In this document: one piece after another, positions 24,278 to 36,916 of the stretch
Layout: the number at the start of each line of letters is the position of its first letter
How positions within the stretch are numbered: the first letter of the stretch is position 1
Assembly: GCF_902459465.1 (NCBI RefSeq)
Contig: NC_047073.1
Location: forward strand, 310,001-374,000
From: Asterias rubens
Lineage: Eukaryota > Echinodermata > Asteroidea > Forcipulatida > Asteriidae
Reading direction: 5' to 3'
DNA: 64,000 nucleotides
Program-made: the position numbers and the translations under genes
Notes under the pieces: generated by a model
The model's database searches: none
The model's input: the letters and a program-made list of their open reading frames with translations, nothing else
Told to the model about the DNA's origin: nothing

Positions 24278-27200
24278 CTTGAAAGGTTCAACAAAACAAA
24301 ACGGAAGGTAAGTTGTGTTTAAATGTAGAAATGTGTGCCCATCCCCCCCCCCACCACCGGAGATTCTGCCCCCCCCCCTCCCAAAGCGTACTGATAGCGA
24401 GCCTGAACGCCTGAGGTCTCTCTTCGAGGCTCGTGAATAACGCCAGAGACCGGCCTAAACAAATTGCAAAACCGGCGTGTATAGTTTGACTTCTGACCTC
24501 GATCATTTCACATAGAGATACGCTGTCAACTTCAATTGCGGACGTGACAGCAGCGACTATTTGGGCATTATGTCACTGCACGTATACAAAATGATGATTG
24601 TATCCAATGGAATCACTGGAGATGACAGCGGGGACATGTCTTTATCCTTACTCATATTGCATCAATAGTCGATAAAACTGGCCCTAAAAACAACAATATT
24701 GTTTCTCTGTAAAAAAATGTTTAAACACAAAACAAAACTCAGTCAATGAGAGCTCTGGGACAAAACAATAGTATTTAGAGAATGGCCAGAGCCATGCCTA
24801 GAGAATTAATTTGCTCTCTTACTGTTTTTACAGTAAATATGCAAATTAAAAGTTGGATCCGACATATGAACGCTTAGGGCACATTCAAAAAAGGAACACA
24901 AGTCACATTTTTGAAACTATTTTCAAAACGACTCGTAATGGTAGTGTCGCGTATACGAACATATACGAATATGAACCGCCCTCTCGGAACCGGTTTAAAC
25001 TGGGACTTGAGAGCCGTGATCCCAAGCGACTGGAACGGGACACCAAGCACGCTCCGTATAAGACGACACTACATGGGGATTGTATATAACCTTATCTAAA
25101 TTGCACATGAAACATATCTCCTCCCCGTTCTCAACACAAATACCAACTTTTGTTCCACCAAAATATCACTTTGTAAGAAGGTAAAAAATATACAAAGAAA
25201 CCTATCATCAAAGTTTCTTCAACTCTATTTAAGACACCCTTTGGGGGCTCCATGTGACCCAGTTTGGCAGACGAACACGTACAATGCTTTGAGTCAAAGA
25301 TCAATCTTTGGGTTTAAATTCATGTGACGCCTAATAATAATATAAAGTATTGAACACTACAGCTTAACTTAAATATATTCTAGAGCTGACAAAATAGTCG
25401 TATATAGACAGCTAGTGTTCAATATTATTAATGAAACAACAAACAGGTTAATTTTTTTTTACCAGTTGAACGGTAAAACGTTATTTTTGAGTTTGTTTCC
25501 CAGTTATTAGTAAAGCTTTTATAGTGGTTGACCTTGAGTACAATGCAATAATGACCTTGTTCTAAGGTTAAATTGCAGAGTTATCAGATAACAAGTGGAT
25601 CACCTTGGGAATCCATTGATTTTTCCACTGTCAAGCGACAAGCCACTGATTGTCAGTGTCCTCGTTATCAGTCGCCAAACAGCGTCCGTTGGCTGTCGTG
25701 TAGTATAATGAATGTCACAAAAAATAGGCACAACTTGGTGTTAGGCATAGCAGTGGTAACCTGAACTCAAACTACTAATTTTACTGCAAATGCAAGGTTG
25801 GTTGTCGATTGTTTTTGAACGTGGTGTAAACAAAAGAATGTCATAATTCAAATAAAAACAGCGATGTATTCAGAATTCATTTAAATATCAGACTCCTTGA
25901 AGTCACTTATAAGATTCACCCAATTGGAACCCAATACAGTTGTATATTTAATACCATACAATCACCCCTCTTACAATGAACTTCCCAATAGTAAAAGCAA
26001 AGCAAGCATTGTATATATATCTCTTATATTAAATTTACTAAGTTGAAGTCAAAACATTTTTTTATATATAAAATGGCAATGACCCGAAGACTCGTTATAC
26101 ATTTTGGGCCATAATGTGGACAGGTACTTGGTTTTACCATATCTCTCACTGGGCTGTTTCACCAAATATCATTGAACACTTCTCATTGTAACAACTAGCA
26201 AAAAGGAGAGACTATTATTACCATGACCGACCGTTCCATTGTGCTGTTGACTGTATGTGTAAGAAGGGACTGCGAAAAATAGCTGTTACTAAATGACCTG
26301 TAATAAATAGTAACAATAATAACTGGACTTGAGTCCATTCTGTTGGAATGATTGATTCACTAGTTTCAGCGACCTGCTCTTTATTTTCGGATTCTCTCAC
26401 GTTGTCATGAAACGTGAATTCCTAATTTGTAAAGGTAACTATACTACATGAAAAGTGACCCAAAAAAATTGTTCGAATCTGCAAAATATTAGTTAGATTT
26501 GGAATCTACTAGCTGATTTGAACGTGTTCGCATTTTTACAACTTCAAGTTTAAAACTGTATAAAAAGAACAGACAACAACTAATTAAGCAAAACAACAAC
26601 ACCCGCCAGACAATTACACCAAACAGCAACCAGAAGCTCCCCCTAAAAAGAAAACCATTTATAAAAACATTTAGGAAAAAATACTTTGCGGCAGTACTGT
26701 AACATCAGCAGAAAATACTGCCGATTAATATCAACAACGATTATAAAATAACGGTCAACTTACAACTTGTTTTTTAAAACAGTCTATATACATTCCCTTA
26801 AAACATCCCCATAATTTGCAAACAAGCTTCAAGTAACAATGCACAGACAAAGTGCAAGTGCATCTTTAAACCAATGGTGAATATCTTATCTTAAACATAA
26901 AACACCGGTATCTAAATAACGGACAGCCAGAAAAACAGTTTAAATGTAGATGTATGTCACAACAAGGAAGTGGTTGCCATATAGACACACGTAAAATAAC
27001 AAGTCTACTTCCTTTGGTAAGTGGTCCAACCTTTGTTTACATGGTGGGATATGTGTATTATTAAAGAGGGGGATGAACTTCAGTTTTCTGTCCGACTCCA
27101 AAATAGTCATCAAATTGGTTTATAGAATGGACCTACCTCAAAGAATAGCCCGGTGTCTTTTGGACACCCTGTTTTAAAATGCTGACACCCGTTTAATCTG

Positions 27201-28520
27201 CCATTTACGTGCAATTTGTAATGTAAGTGACGATTTGGACACCCAGTTTCCAGCCTCTTACCAAATTTTGCATAAAAACCTTGTCCCAATGATCATTATT
27301 AAAAGTTGAAGTTTACATCTCCATTTGAAACTACAAACCTCTGGGCAAGGGTTAAACCCTGAAGCTGGGTTCCCAAAGGTGCCCCACCCACTTGAGGGGT
27401 TGAGGGTCACAGCGGTGTCCAATGTCATGTTGTTTTTGACTTGGGTTCCTCATCAGAATATTTCGTTTAGTTCAGTCGATGCAGTGACCTTTGCTACGGT
27501 TTTTATATTTCAAGTTTTAGACATCAATGTAAACAACACAAGGGTCACGATTAATAGCACAAAATGATCCAATTTCACAGCTGCTTATAAAGCAGTAAGT
27601 GTTGCTTTAACAAATTTAAGCAGGATACCGTGCAGTCACAGACTGCACAGGACATAACATGTTGGCTGGCAACCTTATCTTGGTAAGCAAAATTAATTTG
27701 CGAAGGTTACTTTTTTTGCTTATTTTTTTATGCAGTAAATTGGACACAGGATCCAAGAGTACACTGTGACATTATCTTAAAATTCTTTGTGATTCAGGGT
27801 TGGGGGGGGGGGGTGGTACTGGTGGATATGATTGTACAACCCCTTTAAATCGGTTAAGGGTATAAACCATGCGTGCAAAGCCATGATAACAATTAGCTCC
27901 ACACCACAGACATGCCAACCGGAAAGTTCTCTCTTTATCGTGCAAAGAAATTGTCGCAAATAAGCTCATCGCTTTACCGAATATCCGGTCAAAATGGGCC
28001 AAGTCTGGCTGATCATATTCAGTAAAATGATACACAGACATGACCTGGACAAAATAGGAGCAGAAAGATTCCAGTATTAAATGGACTTTAAACAAGCCAA
28101 AGGTCAAGAATCCCTCCCGCCCCCCCCCCCCCCCCAGAAAAACCAAAAAAACATGAAAGTCTTACAAAAAGAAATACACGCAGGCCGAACATGTAACTCT
28201 TGAAGATGTTATTTTTTTTAAAAGATTATGTTAGTGCTTTAGAAGCAGTACGAGATAATTAATATATGACGTCTTGGTAGTCAGGCTGGCAAATTACATT
28301 CAAATTTAATAACACGGATCACTGATCATAATAATGATCAACCAAACATACGTCCACGAATCGGGATACAAATCTTACAGAGTGACCTGATTTTTTAATT
28401 ATATAATTATATAAATTAGCAGCTAAATGGACAGTATTCTAACTACTGGTGAAAACTCATGGACAAGCTGCTCAAAATGGATGAGTTGGGACCATAAGAT
28501 AGTTAACACTAAGACTATAT
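24278..28520. other. Upstream intron or flank of transgelin paralogue 2
   Basis: Expected to contain the missing first exon, but none is convincing. A repeat near 24400-24640 (CTTCGAGGCTCGTGAATAAC, then CCAATGGAATCACTGG) has a relative near 32470-32625. Poly-C and poly-G runs occur at 24344, 24371, 27802 and 28118. Confidence 0.35.
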
Positions 28521-28692
28521 GGCCCAATTTCATAAAGCAAAACATTACGGCATGACAAATTGTTTCGCTAAGAAAATCTGAATAGGGCACTATAGCTATA
28601 TCAGCAATAACCTAATGTAATTTTGGCTGGTAATCAATACTTGTCTGTGCTTAGCAAGTTTGTGTGCTAAAATGCTTTATGAAATTGGGCCA
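28521..28692. mobile_element. GGGCCCAATTTCATA-family MITE
   Basis: GGCCCAATTTCATAAAGCAA at the left is inverted at the right (GCTTTATGAAATTGGGCC). About 172 bp. Confidence 0.75.
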
Positions 28693-29177
28693 TGTTTGTT
28701 AAAATAATACTGTAGCCTTATATATACAAATTTCTCATCCTTCATTACCTCCTGTCGATTGGTGACAGAGGTTTGAGCTAGCCTCATATCCCAATCACGT
28801 GTCTCTTTAAAACAACAATACACATGTATCGGCCTACAATGCATTCAAAAGGAAACGGAATTGCAACGGAACAACACTGTTATGTTATCCTCATATAATA
28901 AATAGGCGTCGCCGGATTGCCATATAAATGACGGTTTATGAGCGGCAAGCATGTTTACCTCTATCGTGGGACTCAAAATGAAGACCGTTAAATTATTATA
29001 ATATTCAACCACGAAGCTAGACATTATCCTTCCATGATTTAACAATGCAACATTGGTTGCTGGTATGATTTTGCTTACATCGGGAAATAAAACGAGTTGA
29101 GTGTAATATGCCTGTGCAGTGTGTGTGCTGTGGAGGTGCTGCACCTCGGCTAAATTTGACCGGGGATAGACGGTCAA
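28693..29177. other. MED26: MED26 5' flank
   Basis: Probable promoter and 5' UTR. No TATA box is evident. CpG content rises towards 29150. Confidence 0.35.
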
Positions 29178-29240
29178 ATGCCGCCAACCCCGAGCCAGAT
29201 CAAGGAGCAGCTGCTCAAGGCAACAGACCAAGATGCCAAA
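29178..29240 (+). CDS. MED26: MED26 coding exon 1
   Basis: Encodes 21 residues beginning MPPTPSQIKEQLLKATDQ and ends at a GTAAGC donor. It matches the first helix of the TFIIS N-terminal domain. The surroundings are locally CpG-richer than the window. Confidence 0.88.
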
Positions 29241-32200
29241 GTAAGCCATATTTTCCATTATTTCGCTCTTCAAGTCCACAAACTGTCGAAAATCAGGATA
29301 GGTAGCGAGGCGATTTATCGATGATCACGCTGCACTGTCGCCATGCCCGTTTCAACGTGCATGCGCGCCTTCAAAATGGCCGATTTTTCCAGACGGAGAC
29401 CCAAATTCGGTGCACGAATCCGCGGCGAGTCGTCACTGTCAGAACCGATTGCCATCCCGATCGGAAAGTTTAACTCCTATAGATCATTCCAGACGCAAAA
29501 AATGAAGGACAGAGAGAGGTAAAAGTGGTGAAAATCATCATTTTCCAAATTGTATCTGGAGACCGGCGAACGGTAAGGGGATCTGGACACTTGGCTGGTC
29601 CACTGCAAAATGACTGTTGACCGAGCCGGGAACCTATGAGAGGGCAGCTAGCACGCATGCGCTATACGTTTTCTACAACACGTCTAGATTTTCTGTGCAT
29701 AATTTTTCTGTACATTGTAAATAAAATGGCGAGTATGGAGGAACTAGCGTTGAAGAAAGCATCATTTACTGAATGGAACATACTGTATATAACGGTAGGC
29801 TTGCTGCCTGTACAGCATCATGTACGTCTCAAAATGTGCACTGTTACTTTTGATGAAGGGAAATAACAATTGTGACATGATGTACTTTGTCCACTGATTT
29901 ATGTATACTATATGCAGTTTTATTTACCGGAATTTTCGGTCAGGAATTTGTGAAAATCCTGATATAAATTTACAATTTGTTCTTGCTGTAGATTTGTAAA
30001 TTGTTGTAGGCCCTGTCAGAATTCAGTCATCTCGTAGTTTTTGTAAAAGAGCGAGGGATAGATAGTCCTTGTATTGTATTTTGTATGGCCAGAGCTTGTT
30101 CCACAATCCACTCTGTGCTTGTTGAAAAAGCCTGTACATTCTAACAACCTAGTCTACCATCACTATTATAAGTTAATAACTAGTCCAATAATAAATAGAA
30201 CTTCAGAATCAGAAAAACTATGGATGACTTATTGAAAAAGACATTGTGGCATTGTTTTGGGCAATTTTCGGGGCAGTTAAAAACATGACTCGAGCATGAT
30301 AAGAAAGGTTGTCCAAAAGTAGTATAAACATCTACTTCAATTTATTTAACCCAAAATTTCAAAGTCCAATAGCGTGAAAAAGATGGTTTAAAACTAAAAG
30401 TAGGATTTAATTATCCACAGCAGTGTTGTAGCTAGAACATTTGTAGTGGTGGGCGCAGCTGAATTTAAACTTGGTCAGAGATTGCGAGCAGTGTGCACGT
30501 ACTTTGTAGTAAGGGTTGTTTTCAGGGCTAAATATTAACATTCCAATCGTGTCAAATGCACATTATGTAAGATGCAAGATTCACAAGTATAATTACAATT
30601 ATTATTACAAAAATGTGTCATTACAAAATAATTGTGATGCACTTGTGAACAGACTGTTTGTGAAATAGGTTCTGCTGTTTGCTTGTTGTAATCCCGCCGC
30701 GATGAAGTTGAGCTTGAACTTTGAAGGTGGAGTAACTGTGTCGATAGTCTCAGGTACAGTTTCATTCTCAGCACTAACTGCAAGCTGTACGAGATACTGT
30801 TATATCATCTTCCAATCTTTTCTGTTTTCCAAAAAAGTCGTCCAGCTTATGTTGCGAGGCCATCTTAAAATTTACACAGTTCTCATTCAAGTTCAAAACC
30901 CAGCGCGCTGTGGACGAAGCGAATGTGTTCTCATGCCTACATCCGGGATACGGGAACTCGTACACTAGACTTTACACACCCCTTGTACTGTTGTGTGGTG
31001 ATGCTGTTTGTGTGTACATGGAATGCGTGAAATCCCTGCGAAAACCTCACGACTAGACTTGTAGTGCACTCTAGGGTCTACCACAGCGCGCGCTGGTGTA
31101 CACCACATGTGCATACCATACATCGTGTACATGTGCACGGTACCAGCACTACTCAGACTGTATAGACGGTACGCCTTCTACACTGTACTATAGTTCGTTC
31201 AATAAAAACGTCGGGGCACATTTCACGAAGAAAACTTCACTAGATGGCAAGATGCAAGTTACGTGGGAAACACGTTTGAGGTTTTTATTGCTCCAAATTC
31301 TGGCAAAAAAAAAATACAAACTGCATTTAAAATGACAAAACACGAAAAAACATGACATTTTAGTCTTGCAATGTGATCAATAAAGCAGAACTTTTAATTT
31401 GGGGGGAAATTTTGTGGTAGGCGGCAGTCTATTTTTCAGCTGAATTGCCGGGCGGAAATTGTCAGTGCTGGGCGGGCCCACCAACCGCCGCCCACCGTGG
31501 CTACAACGCTGATCCAAAGTACACATTAATATGCCTTGAAATTGCACTGTTTTCCTTTTACCTTACAAACTAACACAGTCAGCCATTTTCTGGAGTCACC
31601 AATTTGACTCGACAAAATAGCGTGTCATGTTTGTTCATGAAAAAACGGGCAATTTCGAGGCATATTTGTGTGGATCATTATAATATACTTTTAAAACATC
31701 TTTCTAATCAAATAATGCATTTTAAAACAAATGGTTTTAAATGCTTTTCATAGACCAACTTGCCCAATCCAAGTCTACGTGTCCCTGTAAACTATGATGA
31801 TGTTGACTAGCATGATTAGTCACTGACAGAAAAAATCAACAGTCGCTAGAGGAAATAAATTCATATTTCTGTGACGTGTTCCTGACAACAGGCAAGAATC
31901 AATCAATCACTTCACATTGTTGTGTAATGATTGCGTTACATGTTATTAATAAGTCTGGGCGAGTAGTACGACAGTTTTGTAGTTGCGACTATTGATTGCT
32001 TAGTCGAATTGCGGCTTTCGTTTTTCACCAACTTGGTTAATTATGCTGCCACGACTACTATAAAAATAGTCGCGACTACCTGCTTCGTGAACCACATGAG
32101 ACAATCAAGACTATTTAATTTTATGACAACATAATTTACCTACGAAGCACAATGCATCCTGGGAATTAAAAATTAGCTGCGATTAGTATTAAAGTCATGA

Positions 32201-35200
32201 GTTTTTCAGGCGTGACTAGTCGAGTAGTAAATTCCACGAGTCGCCCAGGCATAGTTATATGTGCTACGTAAGGTTGCGCGTCAACATGAGATGGCTATTA
32301 ATACCAAAATGTTAAGCAATTGGTCCTCATCCATGAGAGACACCAGAGCAAGACGTTGTTCGGTAGAGAGTGCAGTTTCCTCTAGAGGCGGCAGCTCACC
32401 CAAATGGCGTCGCAGAACATAGAACGTTCAACATACAACAATGTAACCTGAAAATCTGAGGTAACTCTTCGAGGCTCTTGAATAACGCTAGATAGATACC
32501 GCCCTGTCCGTATCTTGACAGAGATTTGCAGTAAATTCACACGCACACGTATAAATTACATGGTAAATAAAATACCTCAGACCAATTAAAACGCAGATAT
32601 GGAAAGTTATCCAATGAAATCATTGGGCCCGTAAAACCAGTACCTGTCTCTATAAATGCTATGCGTGGTATAGGTAAACATTCTGCCCTTGAAGTCACTT
32701 CCTCAGTAAGAGTTCATGAAACTTATCAGCCAGTCCCAGCCATCTTGGATGAGACCAATGGTGCTGACTGCATTGCCGTGCTTACATAAACAATTTTAAT
32801 TTAAAAATGTTTTTGTTTGATTTCAGGTTACTAACATGGTTAGTGTGTTGGCAGCAATTTCATGTCTTGAGAACACCCAGATTACCAAAGAAGCTCTTGA
32901 GGTTTGTATTAAATTCAATGTTTCCCCCTGCCCTGCCAAACCTGAGACACCCCACCTCGCTGAACAAAAATAGCAAAGTGTTTCAGTCCCATTTTTATGG
33001 AATAGGGCATGCGACATGTATAGAACTTGTATCATGTTGTCTATGGTAAAGCTACGATCAGTGTGTCTGAAAATCATTGCAAGATGAATGTTACTTTTCG
33101 CTGGATTGCTTACGCTATGTGTCTCTCATAATTAGTCTTGGAACCAAAGAGGGACTGCAATTAATAATAATATCAAAGTCTTATATGCGCAGGTATCTAC
33201 CAAACAAGGTACTCAAGGTGCTGGGTATATATACAAACTTTCAGAAAGAAAGTTTATGGCAGAGATGAATTCTGAGACCCAATTATGTAGCACATTATAA
33301 GGGTTTAAGGTTGCTACGGCGATACAGGAGCCACACCCAGGAACACCGGGGCGAACCCCTTCTATACATACATACAACATACAACAAGGTATTTATATAC
33401 CGCCATTCCATCTAGATCACGGCGGTTGTGATGAAGCAAAGTAAAAATAAAATAAAAATAAAACATCACTGTGTATAAAGATGCGTTTTGAGTCCTTTCT
33501 TGAAAGTGTGAATTGAAGCAGCAGAACGTAGAGAAGCAGACAAAGTGTTCTATTATCGATAAAGGCACAGGGTTCTTTTACATGTGTTACATAACACATG
33601 GGACCAACGGCTTTATGTCCCATCCGAAGGACAAAGCAATGGTCAAGTGGCTTGCTTAAGGACACAAGTGGTACGGGCTTGGGATTCGAACCCACACTCT
33701 GCTGATCAGAAACACCAGAATTTGAATTCAGTGCTCTTAACCGCTCAGCCACGACACTTCCACAAGTTGACAGCTTTTGATACATTTTTAAAACTTGTAT
33801 ATACCAATTCTAAATTTTGTTGAACATCTTTAGATGGGAACGGTAAAGTTTATTCAAAAAGCTGGAAAATGTCTGATCAGAACAAGAGAACAGAATTTAG
33901 TGGTAGTCAGCGAATGCTGGTTCTCGACACTCACATCTGTGGTCAGAACCCTGAGCCTCATTGTGTTAATTACTACCCACTTGATAAACAAAACTCGCAT
34001 CAATTTTCCAAAGTATTTCTGTGATAAACATTCAGTGAAAGCAACTTGTACTTTTATTCAAATGCAGGAAACCCGTCTCGGTAAGATCGTCAATGATATT
34101 CGCAAGAACACGTTGGACAGTTCACTTTCCACCCGATGCAAGAAGTTGGTACGTATCTGGAGTAAGCAGTTTGTGCGTGGACCAGCCCCTTCAGGAACAC
34201 CCAGTAGCACCAAGCAGCCTAGCAGCACTTCTCAAGATGACACAACGAGCCGGCAACCCACTCCACCTACCCAAGGTGTTACCTCAAAAACACCCTCAGG
34301 GGGTAAACGAACTCCTAAGCTCAAAGCCAACACATCCACCACCCCGTCATCAACGTCTACAGTGGACAAAAAAAAATCAGAAAACCACAAGCGGAGGAAG
34401 GTTGAAAGAAGTTCCCCGGGAGCTCTATCGTCTACAGGGTCAACACCGAGTATCCCTAAGAAACCACGACCGGCAGTTAATACTACACCCACCTCGAATG
34501 CAACCAAAGATAACCAACAAGATCTGGACAAAAAAAATGGTATGCCAGTTGAAAAGGATGCAAGTAAAACCAATCTTCAAAGTTCTAAATCAGCTTTTGC
34601 CAAGGTGAAACCGTCAGATTCAAAATTGTCATCGTCAAGAACTAGTTCTCCGGCTTTGAAAGCCAAGGGAGCATCATCACCGGGTCTTAGTAAATTGAAC
34701 GCAAAGACTAGCAAGGTGCTTTCAAAGTCTCCTTTAACTAAGCCAGTGTTAAGTGCAGTTAATAGTAGTAGTAGTAGCAAAGGTTCTCCATTTGTTGTTG
34801 CAGCTTCTAAAGCAAGTAGGTCATCTCCGTCAGTGAAGGCAAAACAATCAACTGATTCTAATTGTGTAGATTCCAGTCATGAGGAGACGGATGAAACTAG
34901 AAAAGACAATGAGGCGTCAAAGAGTGACTCGGCATTAAGTCGACTACAAAACAAATCTCCAAAACAAAGTGTACATAAAAATCTTTCAGATTCTAATTCT
35001 AGTTCGGCGACGGTGAAGTTACGGTCGCCCTCACCGAGCATATCACAACAACAAACAAGTTTTACAATAGCCAGTTCATCAGTTGAGTACGACACTTTAC
35101 GAGCGGGATCTCAGTCCAGTGAATTAGATCCTTTTATACCAGAATCATCGAAGACTTCCTTCTCGATGTTTGATGATGATTTTGATGAAGAAGGCGATAA

Positions 35201-35573
35201 TCACAGCGATGAGAAATATAGCCAAATGTTATCCCAAATTGACACGGAGAAGGTTCTATTGAGTTTAGCACCATCTGTTGAAAGTGAGCCGACGACACCT
35301 GGAGGGAATCTTCCCATTGAAATGACTGATGAGACTGATGGTGGAGTAGATGAGGGGGAAGTTTGTGAGGAGCAAGAGGAGGAGGAGGAGGAGGTACTAC
35401 CGTCCAAACCAGTTACAGTGGAAGACATCCAAAGAATCCATCAAGCAGAATGGGATGGAGTCAATGGTTGCTATAACAACAAAAGGGAATGGTTTGATTG
35501 GACGCAGTCCTTATCTAATGCTACCATAGATGACGAGGCCTTGCATATTTTACCATATATTTGCCTAGATTAG
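29178..35573 (+). CDS. MED26: Mediator complex subunit 26 (MED26), complete, 3 coding exons
   Basis: Coding exons 29178-29240, 32827-32901 and 34068-35573 give 547 residues with phase-0 GT-AG junctions; human MED26 is about 600. Residues about 6-90 form a TFIIS N-terminal (LW) domain: SQIKEQLLKA, then an NMVSVLAAISCLE helix, then KEALEETRLGKIVNDIRKNT and KLVRIW. The middle is a long Ser/Pro/Lys-rich, probably disordered region with basic patches. An acidic tract (poly-Glu) precedes the conserved C-terminus (EWDGVNGCYNN, then WFDWTQ, ending ILPYICLD), which in the family anchors MED26 to Mediator. Family role: MED26 couples Mediator to TFIID and elongation complexes through the LW domain. The start is supported by an in-frame TGA at 29157 and an A at position -3. 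Confidence 0.94.
29359..29384. promoter_or_regulatory. NRF1-like and YY1-like motifs in MED26 intron 1
   Basis: TGCATGCGCGC at 29359 resembles an NRF1 site and AAAATGGCCG at 29374 resembles YY1. Another CGCATGCGC lies near 29653. These are typical of CpG-type housekeeping promoters. Confidence 0.35.
29726..29794 (+). CDS. Possible alternative first exon of MED26
   Basis: An ATG in good context (AAAATGGCG) opens 23 codons (MASMEELALKKASFTEWNIL plus YIT) to a GTAGGC donor in phase 0, the phase needed to join MED26 exon 2. Not recognised as a family; it could be chance. Confidence 0.2.
29795..30604. other. MED26 intron 1, no further feature
   Basis: AT-rich intronic sequence with nothing supported. 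Confidence 0.4.
30605..30863 (-). pseudogene. Fragment resembling the N-terminus of a domesticated-transposase-type protein, frameshifted
   Basis: Starts MASQHKLDDFFGKQKRLEDD, reads to a stop near the frame change and continues in another frame (AENETVPETIDTVTPP) to about 30605. Basic 'DFF' starts of this kind occur in hAT-derived and ZMYM-like proteins; that link is weak. CpG-rich sequence upstream (30880-30960) could be its old promoter. Confidence 0.25.
31509..31790. mobile_element. Degraded copy of hairpin MITE family A
   Basis: Shares TGATCC, ATGCCTTGAAATTGCACTG, a CAGCCATTTT centre and the arm TAGACCAACTTGCCCAATCC with the 5.9-kb element. The left end is truncated. Confidence 0.7.
31791..32826. 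other. MED26 intron 1, 3' part
   Basis: Contains a 46-codon minus-strand open stretch at about 32283-32424 (see findings) and a second copy of the CTTCGAGGCTCTTGAATAAC repeat. Nothing else is supported. Confidence 0.35.
32827..32901 (+). CDS. MED26: MED26 coding exon 2
   Basis: Encodes VTNMVSVLAAISCLENTQIT plus KEALE between TTTCAG and GTTTGT. It is closely like the NMVAVLEVISSLEKYPITKEALE region of vertebrate MED26. Confidence 0.93.
33587..33757 (-). mobile_element. tRNA-Leu(CAA)-derived SINE
   Basis: On the minus strand GTCGTGGCTGAGCGGTTAAG is followed by a CAA-containing anticodon arm, a long variable arm and GGTTCGAATCC. A box 33741-33751, B box 33682-33692. It lies in MED26 intron 2. 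Confidence 0.85.
34068..35573 (+). CDS. MED26: MED26 terminal coding exon 3
   Basis: A 1506-nt exon starting ETRLGKIVNDIRKNT after AATGCAG. The frame is open back to 33834, but the segment before 34068 is intron because it has no family similarity and a good acceptor sits at 34067. It carries the end of the LW domain, the disordered middle and the conserved C-terminus. Confidence 0.95.
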   Translation, partial: ETRLGKIVNDIRKNTLDSSLSTRCKKLVRIWSKQFVRGPAPSGTPSSTKQPSSTSQDDTTSRQPTPPTQGVTSKTPSGGKRTPKLKANTSTTPSSTSTVDKKKSENHKRRKVERSSPGALSSTGSTPSIPKKPRPAVNTTPTSNATKDNQQDLDKKNGMPVEKDASKTNLQSSKSAFAKVKPSDSKLSSSRTSSPALKAKGASSPGLSKLNAKTSKVLSKSPLTKPVLSAVNSSSSSKGSPFVVAASKASRSSPSVKAKQSTDSNCVDSSHEETDETRKDNEASKSDSALSRLQNKSPKQSVHKNLSDSNSSSATVKLRSPSPSISQQQTSFTIASSSVEYDTLRAGSQSSELDPFIPESSKTSFSMFDDDFDEEGDNHSDEKYSQMLSQIDTEKVLLSLAPSVESEPTTPGGNLPIEMTDETDGGVDEGEVCEEQEEEEEEVLPSKPVTVEDIQRIHQAEWDGVNGCYNNKREWFDWTQSLSNATIDDEALHILPYICLD

Positions 35574-36588
35574 TGTTGGACAAGTGAGAGGTTTCCATTC
35601 CAATTTGTCTACAAGTGCCACTCTTTCAATAAGTTCCACAAAAAGAATTGATTTTGGGGTGTTTGAATTTCATGAAGAAACATCTCAATTCTGTCTGATT
35701 AATGTTTATAACATGGACAGATTAAGACGTTATGTGTTAATACAGGATATCTTTTACACAAGGTTTGTTAACTCGTACCCAACCAACTAGCAATGTGCAA
35801 ATATAAGATGGTTTAAGGCTGGAAAATTGATATTAGCTCTGTGAGAAATTAGAAGTTGACGACGGAACTAGTTTTTTAACTGCTCTAGTTCAGGCGTTAT
35901 TTTTCTGGTAAACATCGTACAAGTTGAAATTGTTCTACTCTTGCGACTGTTAACGACGACTGTGTCAGATTGTCTTAAAATCATCACAGTTACGATCAGG
36001 TCATAAATAATCGCCAACTGAAAATGGTCTGAGCTCAGGCGCAGTGTGATCCTGAAAGTCATTCGCCAACTGTTTTTTGTTGACGCTAGGTGGAACTGAC
36101 GTCGGCTTTTAGGGTTTTGATTAGTATGAATGGATGGTCTCATCCAAAGATGTACAACAGGACTCAAAACTTTATCTGCAGGACCAAAATCAAAATAAGA
36201 AAAAACTGTTTTCCACAGTTTAACTTATAAACTGTTTTTATCGGAACATGTCTAAATCTGTTTTGAGCAGTGTTTTTTTCCTGAAAGCGTTTTGATCAGT
36301 CGCTCTAATCAAAATGTTTAGTTGTCAACCATTGGTTCTTTTCAGAGCCAATACTACTTTAAAGTGATTCACACATAGTGCTACCACTAACCTCACGTTG
36401 TTAGCCTTCAGCACAGTTCTAAGAACATCAGTGTCTGCTATGTACATTCAGCGATTTCCCTAAACAGTGGTCTGCTGGCCAAATGCCAGTTAAAAACACA
36501 CGATGATCAGTCAAAATGCACTCCAAGTGGTCCTCTTGGCTAGTACAGTGTTGAAAAGCATCCATATTTTATAGTATACAAATATTGA

Positions 36589-36715
36589 CTGCTTTGAGTG
36601 CTATGGTTTTAAACTACCCTCCTGAGATGATCCCCGGAATCGGCAGAAAATGGAACGGTCCGGGGATCACCGAGGGAGTCGTAGTTTTAACCATAGCACA
36701 ACTTAAAGCAGGCAG
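36589..36715. repeat. Imperfect hairpin in MED26 3' UTR
   Basis: GTGCTATGGTTTTAAACTAC pairs with GTAGTTTTAACCATAGCAC. Inner GATCCCCGG and CCGGGGATC also pair. Confidence 0.75.
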
Positions 36716-36837
36716 TGTTTTATAACACCCCAACAGACTATTTATCATCTTAAACACGTATTGTTCGAACGCGCGTTTCAGATACACAGATTCACAATTG
36801 ATTGGGTTCGAGGTGGGTAAAAAGACGTCTGGGTACT

Positions 36838-36916
36838 GCACGCCGTGTGATAGTCGTTGGACTATCACACTGCAATTGATGCACTATCACACGGCAAACG
36901 ATGCACTATCACACGG
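36838..36916. repeat. Short tandem/inverted repeat (GATGCACTATCACACGGC)
   Basis: Two direct units plus a variant, and an inverted GCCGTGTGATAGT at the left. Confidence 0.7.

Noticed and set aside
24853..25099. Open frames at 24.9-25.1 kb (EYEPPSRNRFKLGLESRDP)
   Set aside because: Two frames overlap without a recognisable domain, promoter or splice partner.
33834..34067. Upstream open extension of the large MED26 exon (78 codons)
   Set aside because: The frame is open, but the sequence has no MED26 similarity, while an AATGCAG acceptor at 34067 joins exon 2 in phase and restores the conserved TFIIS N-terminal domain.
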